Origin: Maritimibacter alkaliphilus HTCC2654
Lineage (GTDB): Bacteria; Pseudomonadota; Alphaproteobacteria; Rhodobacterales; Rhodobacteraceae
Length of the DNA: 64,000 bases
NCBI RefSeq assembly: GCF_000152805.1
Contig: NZ_CH902578.1
Location: 3,645,906-3,709,905 of the forward strand
Reading direction: 5' to 3'
In this document: piece after piece, positions 28,474-37,536 of the stretch
Position numbering within the stretch: position 1 is the stretch's first letter
Layout of the letters: every line of letters begins with the position of its first letter
Program-made: the position numbers and the translations under genes
The notes under the pieces: model-generated
What the model saw: only the letters and a program-made list of their open reading frames with translations
Database searches by the model: none
Told to the model about the DNA's origin: nothing

Positions 28474-28938
28474 TCACTCCGTGTCTGCCATCTGGCGTTG
28501 GGCGCGTTCGGTCCATTCGTCGAGGAAGTCGGCGGAGGTCCGGAAAAATTGTGCGAAGGTTGTGACCCGTGCGCGGGCTTCGGCACGGCTGTCGGGAAAA
28601 CTGGCGGCGGCATCTTCGATGCTGCGGGCGCGGGTGCGAAAGCGCGCGGCCATGCCGGCGAGCATGTCCTCGGCCGGGTTGGTCACGGCCATATAACTGT
28701 CGGCGCGCGACCCACGCGTCGCCACGCGGGTCAGGATGCCCTTGTCGGCAAGCTGGCGGCAATTGGTCGAGGCCGAGGCTTTCGAAATCGAAAGCGCCTC
28801 GGTAATCTCGGCCAGCGTTCGCGGCTCGCCTTCGACCAGAAGGTAGCCGAGGACTTGCCCGGCAATGCGCGGCAGGCCGTCTTCCTGGGTCATGAAACCC
28901 ATCTGTTCGATGAAATGGTCAATCGGGTCACGGTTCAT
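28474..28938 (-). CDS. GbsR/MarR-family transcriptional regulator of the RND operon
   Basis: 154 residues from MNRDPIDHFIEQMGF; 24 upstream codons are open but unlikely. The winged helix includes EGEPRTLAEITEALSISKASASTNCRQL and a wing with TRGSRADSYMAV, the GbsR style. It is the first gene of the operon with the RND adaptor and pump, so it probably autoregulates it. A palindrome 30 bases upstream (28969-28986) is the likely operator. Confidence 0.86.
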   Translation of the reverse strand: MNRDPIDHFIEQMGFMTQEDGLPRIAGQVLGYLLVEGEPRTLAEITEALSISKASASTNCRQLADKGILTRVATRGSRADSYMAVTNPAEDMLAGMAARFRTRARSIEDAAASFPDSRAEARARVTTFAQFFRTSADFLDEWTERAQRQMADTE

Positions 28939-28968
28939 GGGTGGCCATATAGGTCTGTCCGGTTCATC

Positions 28969-28986
28969 GTTCAATTCAAATTGAAC
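28969..28986. promoter_or_regulatory. Candidate operator for the GbsR/MarR regulator
   Basis: GTTCAATT-CA-AATTGAAC is a perfect 8-bp inverted repeat, AT-rich in a GC-rich genome, 30 bases before the regulator start. A further TATTGAAC half-site follows at 28988-28994, giving a tandem arrangement. The size and symmetry suit a dimeric winged-helix repressor. Confidence 0.6.
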
Positions 28987-29182
28987 GTATTGAACGCAAT
29001 AATTCCGCACTGCGGCGAGATTTGGGCGCGCAGGGCAAGAATTCGGGGCGGCAGGGCCGGAGTGTGCACAGACGCGTGCATGGGGCGTGGGGGTGCAATG
29101 CGTAGCCGGTCACGCGCCTTTGTCATTGCCCATCCGGCCTTTGGGGCTTAGGTAACGCACGTCCCGCGCGAAGGAGAGAGAC

Positions 29183-31024
29183 ATGGCATTTTACCGTTCC
29201 CGCCGCTCCACCCATGGCCGCAACATGGCCGGTGCCCGTGGCCTCTGGCGTGCCACCGGCATGACCGACGAGGATTTCGGCAAGCCGATCATCGCCGTGG
29301 TGAATAGCTTCACGCAGTTCGTGCCGGGCCACGTCCACCTCAAGGATCTGGGCCAGCTCGTCGCGGGCGAGATCGAAAAGGCGGGCGGTGTCGCCAAGGA
29401 ATTCAACACCATCGCCGTCGACGACGGCATCGCGATGGGCCACGACGGGATGCTCTATTCGCTGCCGTCGCGTGAAATCATCGCGGATTCGGTCGAATAC
29501 ATGGTGAACGCGCATTGCGCCGACGCGATGGTCTGTATCTCGAACTGCGACAAGATCACCCCCGGCATGATGATGGCCGCGATGCGCCTGAACATCCCGG
29601 TGATCTTCGTCTCCGGCGGCCCGATGGAGGCCGGGAAGGTCAAGGTCGGCGATCTGGAAAAGGCGGTCGATCTGGTCGACGCGATGGTCGCCGCCGCCGA
29701 CGATCAATACACCGACGAGCAGGTTCAGGCCTTCGAGGAAAACGCCTGTCCGACCTGCGGCTCGTGCTCGGGCATGTTCACCGCGAACTCGATGAACTGT
29801 CTGGCCGAGGCGCTGGGCCTCGCGCTGCCGGGCAACGGCTCGGTGCTGGCCACCCATGCCGACCGCGAGCGTCTGTTCCGCGAAGCGGGACGCCGGATCG
29901 TCGAGATCACAAAGCTGCATTACGAGGTCGAGGACGAGGGCTACCTGCCCCGCGAAATCGCCACGTTCGAGGCGTTCGAGAATGCCATGTCGCTCGACAT
30001 CGCGATGGGCGGCTCGACCAACACTGTGTTGCACCTTCTGGCCATCGCCTATGAGGGCAAGGTCGACTTTACGATGGACGACATCGACCGGCTGAGCCGC
30101 AAGGTGCCGGTCCTGTGCAAGGTCGCGCCCGCCAAGGACGACGTGCATATGGAAGACGTGCACCGCGCGGGCGGCATCATGGGCATTCTGGGCGAAATGC
30201 TGCGCGGCGGGCTGATCCACGGCGACGTGCGCACCGTTCATTCGCAGAGCATGGCCGAGGCGATCGCGAAATGGGACGTCATGGTCGCCAACGACCCGGA
30301 CACCGAGGCGTTCTACCGTGCGGCCCCGGGCGGTGTGCGCACGACGCAGGCGTTTTCGACCGAAAACCGCTACAAGGAACTCGACCGCGACCGCGAAGGT
30401 GGCGTGATCCGAACCGTCGAACACGCCTTTTCGCAGGACGGGGGCCTTGCGGTCCTGTTCGGCAACATCGCCGAGAACGGCTGTATCGTAAAAACCGCGG
30501 GCGTGGACGACTCGATCCTGAAATTCACCGGCACCGCGCGGGTTTTCGAAAGCCAGGACGCCGCCGTGAACGGCATCCTCAAGGGCGAAGTGACTGCGGG
30601 CGAGGTCGTGGTGATCCGCTACGAAGGGCCGCAGGGCGGGCCGGGGATGCAGGAAATGCTGTATCCGACGAGCTACCTGAAATCAAAAGGGCTCGGCAAA
30701 GCCTGCGCGCTGCTCACCGACGGTCGGTTCTCGGGTGGCACGAGCGGTTTGTCCATCGGCCACGTCAGCCCCGAAGCCGCCGAGGGCGGTCTGATCGGGC
30801 TGGTCGAGACCGGCGACACGATCGAGATCGACATTCCGGGCCGCACCATCAACCTCGCCGTGCCGGACAACGAACTGGCCGCACGGCGCGAAACCAAGGG
30901 CGCGCTGCCGTGGAAACCGGCCGAGCACCGGACCCGCGCGGTGTCGACCGCGCTCAAGGCCTATGCGCTGCTGGCGTCCTCGGCCAACCGGGGCGGCGTG
31001 CGGATCCTGCCGGGCGAAGAGTAA
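29183..31024 (+). CDS. ilvD: Dihydroxy-acid dehydratase
   Basis: 613 residues, the long Fe-S form as in E. coli. Cluster and metal residues are seen in [18 protein letters not shown] and [18 protein letters not shown]. It dehydrates dihydroxy-isovalerate and dihydroxy-methylvalerate in valine, leucine and isoleucine synthesis. C-terminal [20 protein letters not shown] and [12 protein letters not shown] are typical. AAGGAGAGAG precedes the ATG. It stands alone, followed by a three-hairpin repeat. Confidence 0.97.
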   Translation: MAFYRSRRSTHGRNMAGARGLWRATGMTDEDFGKPIIAVVNSFTQFVPGHVHLKDLGQLVAGEIEKAGGVAKEFNTIAVDDGIAMGHDGMLYSLPSREIIADSVEYMVNAHCADAMVCISNCDKITPGMMMAAMRLNIPVIFVSGGPMEAGKVKVGDLEKAVDLVDAMVAAADDQYTDEQVQAFEENACPTCGSCSGMFTANSMNCLAEALGLALPGNGSVLATHADRERLFREAGRRIVEITKLHYEVEDEGYLPREIATFEAFENAMSLDIAMGGSTNTVLHLLAIAYEGKVDFTMDDIDRLSRKVPVLCKVAPAKDDVHMEDVHRAGGIMGILGEMLRGGLIHGDVRTVHSQSMAEAIAKWDVMVANDPDTEAFYRAAPGGVRTTQAFSTENRYKELDRDREGGVIRTVEHAFSQDGGLAVLFGNIAENGCIVKTAGVDDSILKFTGTARVFESQDAAVNGILKGEVTAGEVVVIRYEGPQGGPGMQEMLYPTSYLKSKGLGKACALLTDGRFSGGTSGLSIGHVSPEAAEGGLIGLVETGDTIEIDIPGRTINLAVPDNELAARRETKGALPWKPAEHRTRAVSTALKAYALLASSANRGGVRILPGEE

Positions 31025-31029
31025 GCGGA

Positions 31030-31157
31030 GCGGGCGTGCGCCCGCGCTTTGGGAGCCGTGAAATCCGGTCCCCGGATTGCACGGCGGCGGGGGGCCAGCC
31101 CCCCGTGGACCCATTCGCGGGCGAATGTGTCCGGCCCCCCGAGGTTTCCCGGAAACG
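31030..31157. repeat. Intergenic three-hairpin element, copy 2
   Basis: The order matches copy 1 at 23963: GCGGGCG-TG-CGCCCGC (31030-31045); GGGGGG-CCAG-CCCCCC (31089-31104); CATTCGC-GG-GCGAATG (31112-31127); then a GGCCCCCCGAGGTTTCCCGG tail. Arm sequences differ between copies while pairing is kept, a sign of compensatory change and so of selected structure. It lies between ilvD and the ABC exporter gene. Confidence 0.7.
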
Positions 31158-31224
31158 AAGAAGAGACAGGTTGCCCGGAGGTCGCGAGGGGCTTATCTGA
31201 CCTGCGGGACGAAGGGGAGCCGAC

Positions 31225-33006
31225 ATGGCGGAAAACTCGGAAGACAGGGCCAAGTCGAAACAGGTCGGTGCGCTGCGCGGTCTGTGGCCGTTCATGCTGC
31301 CCTATAAGGGTCTGCTGATCGCCGCATTGCTGGCGCTGGTCTTTACCGCCGGAATTTCGCTCGTCATGCCGCTTGCGGTGCGACGGGTCATCGACGGGTT
31401 TTCGAGTTCGGCCGACGCGCTTCTGGACAAGTATTTCCTTGCCGCGATGGGTGTCGCGGTGCTGCTCGCCCTTGGCACGGGCCTGCGCTATTTCCTCGTC
31501 ACCCGGCTGGGCGAACGGGTGGTGGCCGATATCCGCGAGGCGGTGTTCGACCGAGTGATCGGCATGAGCCCGGCGTTTTACGAAAAGATCATGACGGGCG
31601 AGGTGTTGAGCCGCATCACCACCGACACGACGCTGATCCTGTCGGTCATCGGGTCGTCAGTCTCGGTCGCGCTGCGCAACGCGCTCATCCTGATCGGCGG
31701 CACGATCATGCTCTTGTTCACATCGGCCAAGCTGACCGGCCTCGTGCTGCTCATCGTGCCGGTCGTGATGATCCCGATCATCGTGCTGGGCCGAAGGATG
31801 CGGGTTCTGAGCCGCGAGAACCAGGATTGGATCGCCAAATCCTCCGGCAAGGCGTCGGAGGCGCTGCTGTCGGTCCAGACCGTGCAGGCGTTTACCCATG
31901 AAGACCCGTCGCGAGAGACATTCCGCGAGGTGACCGAGGAAAGCTTCCGGTCGGCCCAGAAGCGGATCACGACCCGTGCGCTCATGACGATGATCGTCAT
32001 CACGCTGATTTTCTCGGGTGTCGTCGGCGTGCTTTGGATCGGGGCGCGCGACGTGCGGGCCGACGAAATGTCGATCGGCGCATTGGTGCAGTTCGTGATC
32101 TACGCGATCATGACGGCGGGCGCGGTGGGCGCGCTGTCCGAGATTTGGTCGGAGCTTCAGCGCGCCGCCGGGGCGACCGAACGGCTGGTGGAGCTTTTGC
32201 GTGCCGAGGATGCGGTGAACGACCCCGAGGCGCCGAAAACGCTGGCCAAGCCGGTGCGCGGGGCGATCCGTTTCGATGACGTGACCTTCCGCTATCCGGC
32301 CCGGCCCGAGCATATCGCGCTGGATGGCGTGACGCTCGACGTGCAGCCCGGTGAGACTGTGGCGCTGGTCGGCCCATCGGGGGCGGGCAAATCGACGATC
32401 ATCCAGCTTCTCCAGCGGTTTTACGATCCGAATGCGGGATCGGTGAGCATCGACGGCATGGACTTGCGTGACCTTGCGCGGGACGATTTCCGGCGTCACG
32501 TCGCCCTCGTCCCACAGGACGCGGTGATCTTTGCCGACACGGCGCGCGAGAACATCCGTTTCGGTCGGCTCGATGCCACCGATGCCGAGGTCGAGGCGGC
32601 GGCCAAGGCCGCAGCGGCGCATGAGTTCCTGACGAAGCTGCCCGAAGGGTACGACAGCTATGTCGGCGAGCGCGGCGTCATGTTGTCGGGCGGGCAGAAG
32701 CAACGCATCGCCATCGCGCGGGCCATTCTGCGCGACGCGCCGATTCTGCTCTTGGACGAGGCGACGAGTGCGCTGGACGCGGAGAGCGAGCGGGCGGTGC
32801 AATCGGCGGTCGATACCATGGCGCACGGGCGCACGACCATCATCATCGCGCACCGGCTTTCGACGGTGAAGAAGGCCGACCGCATCGTGGTCTTCGAGGA
32901 TGGTCGGATCGTGGCCCAGGGCACCCATGACGAACTGGTGGCCGAGGGTGGGCTTTACGCGCGTCTCGCCCGGCTTCAGTTCACCGACGGGATCGCGGCG
33001 GAGTAA
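31225..33006 (+). CDS. ABC exporter, fused membrane and ATPase half-transporter (MsbA-like)
   Basis: 593 residues. Six membrane helices lie in about 25-320, and the ATPase follows from 345. Walker A GPSGAGKST, Q-loop VPQDAVIF, signature LSGGQKQR, Walker B ILLLDEATSALD and the switch His IIIAHRLSTV are all intact. It forms a homodimer in the inner membrane; a lipid, LPS precursor or drug are all possible substrates. GGGGAG precedes the ATG. No neighbouring gene points to a substrate. Confidence 0.93.
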   Translation: MAENSEDRAKSKQVGALRGLWPFMLPYKGLLIAALLALVFTAGISLVMPLAVRRVIDGFSSSADALLDKYFLAAMGVAVLLALGTGLRYFLVTRLGERVVADIREAVFDRVIGMSPAFYEKIMTGEVLSRITTDTTLILSVIGSSVSVALRNALILIGGTIMLLFTSAKLTGLVLLIVPVVMIPIIVLGRRMRVLSRENQDWIAKSSGKASEALLSVQTVQAFTHEDPSRETFREVTEESFRSAQKRITTRALMTMIVITLIFSGVVGVLWIGARDVRADEMSIGALVQFVIYAIMTAGAVGALSEIWSELQRAAGATERLVELLRAEDAVNDPEAPKTLAKPVRGAIRFDDVTFRYPARPEHIALDGVTLDVQPGETVALVGPSGAGKSTIIQLLQRFYDPNAGSVSIDGMDLRDLARDDFRRHVALVPQDAVIFADTARENIRFGRLDATDAEVEAAAKAAAAHEFLTKLPEGYDSYVGERGVMLSGGQKQRIAIARAILRDAPILLLDEATSALDAESERAVQSAVDTMAHGRTTIIIAHRLSTVKKADRIVVFEDGRIVAQGTHDELVAEGGLYARLARLQFTDGIAAE

Positions 33007-33116
33007 CGCTGCGACGCGCTTTTTGGTTGACCCCCACGTCAATCTTGCGACCTGCCGGGAAAACCCCCATTTTTGATGGAAACATCGCCGGGAATCCGGC
33101 TCTCAGGGGAGGAACC

Positions 33117-35015
33117 ATGGGACGCTACGAATTCAGCTCGCTTGCTGCACGCAACGACATCGAGGCCGAAAAGCCGTGGAGCGAGCGGCGCGTGCCAACG
33201 ACGCTTTACGAGTTGCTCTCGGATACCGTCAGCAAGTTCGCCACGCGCGACGCGCTGTCGTTCCAGATCGAAAGCGGCCCGACCGACAAGAAGGAAACGC
33301 TGACCTGGCAGGAGTTGCACGACAAGAGCGTGCAGACCGCGAACCTGTTTCGCTCGCTGGGTGTGGGGCAGGGGGACGTGGTCGCCTATGTCCTGCCGAA
33401 CTCCAACGAGACCGTGATGACGCTGCTGGGCGGTGCGATCAACGGGATCGTGGCGCCGATCAACCCGCTGCTCGAGCCCGAGCAGATCGCGTCGATCCTG
33501 CGCGAAACCGGGGCCAAGGTGGTCGTGACGCTTCAGGGCTTCCCCAAGACCGACGTGGCCCAGAAGGTGCACACCGCGCTGGAAGATGCGCCCGACGTGA
33601 AGCACGTGCTCGAAATCGATCTCAACCGTTATCTCACGCCGCCGAAGAAGTGGATCGTGCCGCTGATCCGGCCCAAGGTGCAGCCCAAGCATTCGGCCAA
33701 GGTGCAGAACTTCAACAAGGCCATCGCGAGCCAGCCCAAGACGCTGACCTTCGAGGATGAAAAGATCGACCGGGTGGCCGCCTATTTCCACACCGGCGGC
33801 ACCACCGGGATGCCCAAGGTCGCGCAGCACAAGTATTCCGGCATCATCTACAACGGCTGGCTCGGCGCGAACCTTCTGTTCGACGAGACCGACGTTCTGA
33901 TCTGCCCCTTGCCGCTGTTCCACGTCTTCGCGGTGCATGTTGTGTTCATGGCCGTCATGACCTCGGGCGCGCATGTGGTGTTCCCGACCCCTGCGGGCTA
34001 TCGCGGCGACGGGGTGTTCGACAATTTCTGGAAGCTGATCGAACGCTACGGCGTGACCTTTGTCATCACCGTGCCCACCGCGATCTCGGCGCTGATGCAG
34101 CGCAAGGTGGATGCGGATGTCTCGACGCTGAAAGTGGCCTTCTCCGGCTCCTCTCCGCTGCCGCGTGAGCTGTTCAACCGGTTCGAAAAGGCCACAGACG
34201 TCAAGATCGTCGAGGGCTACGGTCTGACCGAGGCGACCTGCCTTGTCTCCTGCAACCCCACCGACGGGGTGAAGAAGATCGGGTCGGTCGGCATCCCGTT
34301 CCCCTACACGGACGTCAAGATCTACGACTGCGGCGCGGACGGCACGATCAACAAGGAATGCGGCGTCGACGAGGTGGGCGAGATCTGCGTGTCGAACCCC
34401 GGTGTCTATGTCGGCAAGACCTATACCGAAGAGGCCAAGAACAAGGGTCTCGTCGCGGGGGACAAGTACCTGCGCACGGGCGATCTGGGCCGGATCGACG
34501 AAGACGGGTATCTGTGGATCACGGGCCGCGCCAAGGACATCATCATCCGGGGCGGCCACAACATCGATCCGGCTGAGATCGAAGAGGTTCTGGCGGGCCA
34601 TGATGCGGTCGCCTTCGTCGGTGCTATCGGCCAGCCGGATGCGGTCGCGGGCGAATTGCCTTGCGTCTTCGTCGAACTGGTCGCCGGGGCGAGCGTGACC
34701 GAGGACGAGTTGATGGCCTATGCCAAGGAGCGGATCACGGAACGTGCGGCGGTCCCGAAATACATCGAGATCGTCGATGAACTGCCGAAGACCGCCGTGG
34801 GCAAGGTGTTCAAACCCGACCTGCGAAAAAGCTCGATCATCCGGGTGTACAACGCAGCCCTTTCGGAGGCCGGCCACAAGGCCGAAGTCGTCGAAGTGGT
34901 CGAGGACAAGAAACGCGGTCTCGTGGCCAAGATCGAGGCCAAAGGCGATGTGGATCGCGCGGCCGTCGATAAGACGCTGGGCGAGTTCACCCGGCCGTTC
35001 GACTGGATCAACTGA
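33117..35015 (+). CDS. Acyl-CoA synthetase (AMP-forming)
   Basis: 632 residues, ANL superfamily. Motifs are the phosphate loop YFHTGGTTGMPKVAQH, FSGSSPLPRELFNRF, EGYGLTEATC, YLRTGDLGRIDEDGYLWITGRAKDIIIRGGHNI and the catalytic Lys region PKTAVGKVFKPDLRK. It is longer than FadD and resembles acyl-CoA synthetases annotated in roseobacters for fatty or aromatic acids. GGGGAGGAACC before the ATG at 33117 fixes the start. Terminated by the strong hairpin at 35038. Confidence 0.92.
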   Translation: MGRYEFSSLAARNDIEAEKPWSERRVPTTLYELLSDTVSKFATRDALSFQIESGPTDKKETLTWQELHDKSVQTANLFRSLGVGQGDVVAYVLPNSNETVMTLLGGAINGIVAPINPLLEPEQIASILRETGAKVVVTLQGFPKTDVAQKVHTALEDAPDVKHVLEIDLNRYLTPPKKWIVPLIRPKVQPKHSAKVQNFNKAIASQPKTLTFEDEKIDRVAAYFHTGGTTGMPKVAQHKYSGIIYNGWLGANLLFDETDVLICPLPLFHVFAVHVVFMAVMTSGAHVVFPTPAGYRGDGVFDNFWKLIERYGVTFVITVPTAISALMQRKVDADVSTLKVAFSGSSPLPRELFNRFEKATDVKIVEGYGLTEATCLVSCNPTDGVKKIGSVGIPFPYTDVKIYDCGADGTINKECGVDEVGEICVSNPGVYVGKTYTEEAKNKGLVAGDKYLRTGDLGRIDEDGYLWITGRAKDIIIRGGHNIDPAEIEEVLAGHDAVAFVGAIGQPDAVAGELPCVFVELVAGASVTEDELMAYAKERITERAAVPKYIEIVDELPKTAVGKVFKPDLRKSSIIRVYNAALSEAGHKAEVVEVVEDKKRGLVAKIEAKGDVDRAAVDKTLGEFTRPFDWIN

Positions 35016-35037
35016 TCGGCGACCTGTCTGAGCGAGG

Positions 35038-35078
35038 AAAAAAGGGGCCGCCCGCTGCGATGCGGGCGGCCCTTTTTT
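35038..35078. terminator. Bidirectional Rho-independent terminator
   Basis: A perfect 11-bp stem GGGCCGCCCGC (35045-35055) / GCGGGCGGCCC (35062-35072) has A6 on its left (35038-35043) and T6 on its right (35073-35078). It therefore ends both the acyl-CoA synthetase transcript and the convergent lipoprotein transcript. Confidence 0.92.
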
Positions 35079-35728
35079 CAGTCGGTCGCCTGCACGGCGC
35101 CGTCGAGGGTGGCGGATGCGGTGGCGCCATTCAGCGTCACCACCATGGCGTCGAACGCCCGTGCGGTATCCCCTTGCAGCCGGACCGCTTCCGCATCCGG
35201 GCCTTTGAACGTGCCGGTGATCGACCCTTCGGTGCGGATCGTGTCGCCGCTGCTGGTGACCGTGCCGGCGATGTCGGCGACAAGATCGTTGCCGACGAAG
35301 AACCCTCCCGTAATGTCGATATCACCCGTCGCGTCGCTGAAAGTGTCCAGCACGGCCTGATACTGGGCCGGGCTGCCGACGCCGGGGTGGTTCAATGTCA
35401 TCCAGTCCGAGCCGGATGCGTCCCGCTTGCCCTGAATGTCGCTGATCCGCCCGGTCAGGGAACCTGCCGCGAAATCGGCGTCCAGCGTCGTGCGGCCGAC
35501 TAGCATGTGGTCGGGGTCGTCCGGCCTGCCGACCGTCACGATCGATCCGCCTTCGTAGCTCGCGGTTCCTGTCGTGGGCATGGTCGCCGTATCCGCCAAT
35601 TGCCCGACCTCGTCGAAGGACTGATAGACCAGTTCGCCCAGCGTCAGGCCGGGGGTCGTGCCCAGACACCCACTGAGCGCCGATGCACCGATGAGTGCCG
35701 CAACTGTCTGAATTGCATGATGTTTCAT
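35078..35728 (-). CDS. Lipoprotein with transferrin-binding-like beta-barrel domain
   Basis: 216 residues with a lipobox LSGC (Cys-21). The mature part has alternating Gly-rich strands (ASYEGGSIVTVG, RTTLDADFAAGSLTGRISDIQG, ITGTFKGPDAEAVRLQG) as in the small TbpB-type / Slam-substrate lipoproteins. It is probably anchored in the outer membrane. No role is known; the family assignment rests on the pattern of strands, not on catalytic residues. Confidence 0.75.
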   Translation of the reverse strand: MKHHAIQTVAALIGASALSGCLGTTPGLTLGELVYQSFDEVGQLADTATMPTTGTASYEGGSIVTVGRPDDPDHMLVGRTTLDADFAAGSLTGRISDIQGKRDASGSDWMTLNHPGVGSPAQYQAVLDTFSDATGDIDITGGFFVGNDLVADIAGTVTSSGDTIRTEGSITGTFKGPDAEAVRLQGDTARAFDAMVVTLNGATASATLDGAVQATD

Positions 35729-35934
35729 ACTGGTCTCCTCGTCTTTAAGTTGTATGGAATCGTCGCATGGGCGGCAAGTGATTCAAATATGACTTAATGC
35801 CGCACGAAATGGGACACGGCGGATCATTCCGACGGAACGTGGGTCCGTCGTCGTGGTCTGATTCCGAGTTTTCAGGAAGGTCTTCGCATCCGCAGCGTGT
35901 GCGAATGTGGTGGCAAATGGTCCCCGCTCCCCGT

Positions 35935-35965
35935 GACGCCTTGGCGTCGCGACACCCCCAGTGTC
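35935..35965. terminator. Tandem hairpins downstream of luxI
   Basis: GACGCC-TT-GGCGTC (35935-35948) and GACAC-CCCCA-GTGTC (35951-35965) lie just beyond the luxI stop on the minus strand. Neither has a T tract, so this may be only a structured 3' end. Confidence 0.35.
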
Positions 35966-35983
35966 AGGCGGGACCTGTGCCGG

Positions 35984-36571
35984 TCAGTGCAGCTTGGTCG
36001 TCAGGTCGATCGAGACGACCTGGTTGTCGATCCTGTCGATCTCCATCACCCGCCCCGCCGCGACGATGGACAGGCCGCAGCGTCTGGCCCACCGGGGCCA
36101 GTTGGCGGGGATCAGGCCCAGCACATGCGCCGCGCCGAGGTCGCGCGCGGTCTTGGTCATCTCGGTGATGAGATGGGCATGAACCAGACGGCGAATGCGC
36201 TGCGGCGTGTCGTGCGCCACGAAGACCCGGCTGCTTTCCCAGATGTGCTCGTCCACCGGAGCGGTGTCATACAACAGGTCCTGCGGGATCGAGGCGAGCA
36301 GCCCGCGCTGGGCGTCGCGGATCATGTAGGAATAGACCCCGCACCGTGCCGTCGTGGGTGTCAGCCTGATCCCGGCGAGAATCCGGCCAAGCTGGTGGAC
36401 GGCGACCCAGCGGCTCGCCGGGGTGTCGTACTGGTCGTATTCCATGCCCATCGCTTCGGGCAGATCCCACTTGTTCTGCACGATGAACGACTGCCGTCTA
36501 GCGCGAAAAAGGTTCGCCATTAACTCGCCATGGTTGTGCATGTTGGCGAAAGAGAGCGTGGTGGTCTGCAT
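35984..36571 (-). CDS. luxI: Acyl-homoserine-lactone synthase (LuxI family)
   Basis: 195 residues. The invariant LuxI residues are visible: R25/F29/W35 (RARRQSFIVQNKW), E44/D46/D49 (EYDQYDT), R69 (GRILAGIRL), and E112/R115 (WESSRVFV). It joins S-adenosylmethionine and an acyl-ACP to make the quorum signal; chain length cannot be read from sequence. The ribosome site AAGGAGG is directly followed by its own complement CTCCTT before the ATG. luxR lies immediately upstream on the same strand. Confidence 0.95.
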   Translation of the reverse strand: MQTTTLSFANMHNHGELMANLFRARRQSFIVQNKWDLPEAMGMEYDQYDTPASRWVAVHQLGRILAGIRLTPTTARCGVYSYMIRDAQRGLLASIPQDLLYDTAPVDEHIWESSRVFVAHDTPQRIRRLVHAHLITEMTKTARDLGAAHVLGLIPANWPRWARRCGLSIVAAGRVMEIDRIDNQVVSIDLTTKLH

Positions 36572-36584
36572 AAGGAGCCTCCTT
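36572..36584 (-). promoter_or_regulatory. Self-complementary ribosome-binding site of luxI
   Basis: On the minus strand AAGGAG-G-CTCCTT abuts the luxI ATG. The Shine-Dalgarno sequence is thus followed by a perfect anti-Shine-Dalgarno. Four base pairs can form around a five-base loop, and intermolecular pairing is also possible. It may damp translation of luxI. Confidence 0.5.
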
Positions 36585-36653
36585 GTCAGGTGTTGATTGC
36601 AGATATCCGCCAGCCCAGGGCAGGCCCCGTTCTCGACGCAGCGATGTGGCCCT

Positions 36654-37265
36654 TCAGATCAGCCGGTAATCCTTAGCACGCTGAAGGGCTTCTGCCGTGG
36701 TTCTGGCGAATAGCTTGCGCCGCGCCGCCGAGAGGCGCGCCTTGAAGGCGCTCTCGGATATGCCGAGCCGTGCGGCCCCGGCGGCGTAGCGATCCCCGGA
36801 GGCAATGACCAGAAGCGCCTGTTTCTCGGCCTTCGTCAGGTGGTCTGGGGGTTGGGTTTCGTGGTGCAATCGCAGGACACAGCCCGTGACCGCCGACATC
36901 TCTTCTTCGTTGAATTCCCGATCGCCCCGCGCGACGCCTGCGACGGTGCGCGATGTCATCGGCCCGCAGGACACGCAAACGCCGTAGACAAGGCCGAAGC
37001 TCGCGGCCTCGGCCATGATCCCGAACGGGTCGGGCAGGTCGATGTCGCTCCACCGCGTCGCGCCGCTGCGCGAGATGCCCCATGCCACCATCGGGTCGCG
37101 CAGGGCATAGGCGTTGCGGGTGTAATGATCGGTCCAGGCCGGGTTATAGGTCTGGAACATCATGAGGGGGGCGGCGAACCGAATGTGCAGCGCCAGAAAG
37201 TATCCGGCGGGCGCCACGCCCCCCAGTTCGCTCAGCAAATCGTCTATGATCTGATTCCGCCCCAT
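36654..37265 (-). CDS. luxR: LuxR-type quorum-sensing regulator
   Basis: 203 residues from MGRNQIIDDLLSELGG; a GTG at 37298 adds 11. The N-terminal autoinducer-binding domain has the Trp/Tyr/Asp pattern (YNPAWTDHYTRNAYALRDPMVAWG, with GxxSG-like features), and the C-terminal HTH is LTKAEKQALLVIASGD ... LGISESAFKARLSAARRKLFARTTAEAL. The HTH is divergent from the LuxR consensus (KAR in place of xxH). It should bind the signal made by the adjacent synthase. The 271-base gap to the divergent giant gene probably carries its regulatory sites. Confidence 0.92.
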   Translation of the reverse strand: MGRNQIIDDLLSELGGVAPAGYFLALHIRFAAPLMMFQTYNPAWTDHYTRNAYALRDPMVAWGISRSGATRWSDIDLPDPFGIMAEAASFGLVYGVCVSCGPMTSRTVAGVARGDREFNEEEMSAVTGCVLRLHHETQPPDHLTKAEKQALLVIASGDRYAAGAARLGISESAFKARLSAARRKLFARTTAEALQRAKDYRLI

Positions 37266-37536
37266 GACTGAAGTTAGAAACGAGTGAGCGGGACGCACAA
37301 CTCATAATTGATCTTGCTACACAGTTTTGGCGAATTGACCGGGTGTGGACACGCCTAGCGGGAAAAGCATTCCGGCCTTGTGCGAAATGCGAAGATTTGG
37401 GCCGGTCTCGGCCCGCGGGTGAGTGAAGACTCCCATCGAATCGGTAGACGCCGTTATGATTGACGTAACGAAAGGACGTCGATCGTGGGATGATCGTAGG
37501 ACATAGGCGCAGCCCCAAGCGGACGCGGGGCGAGGC

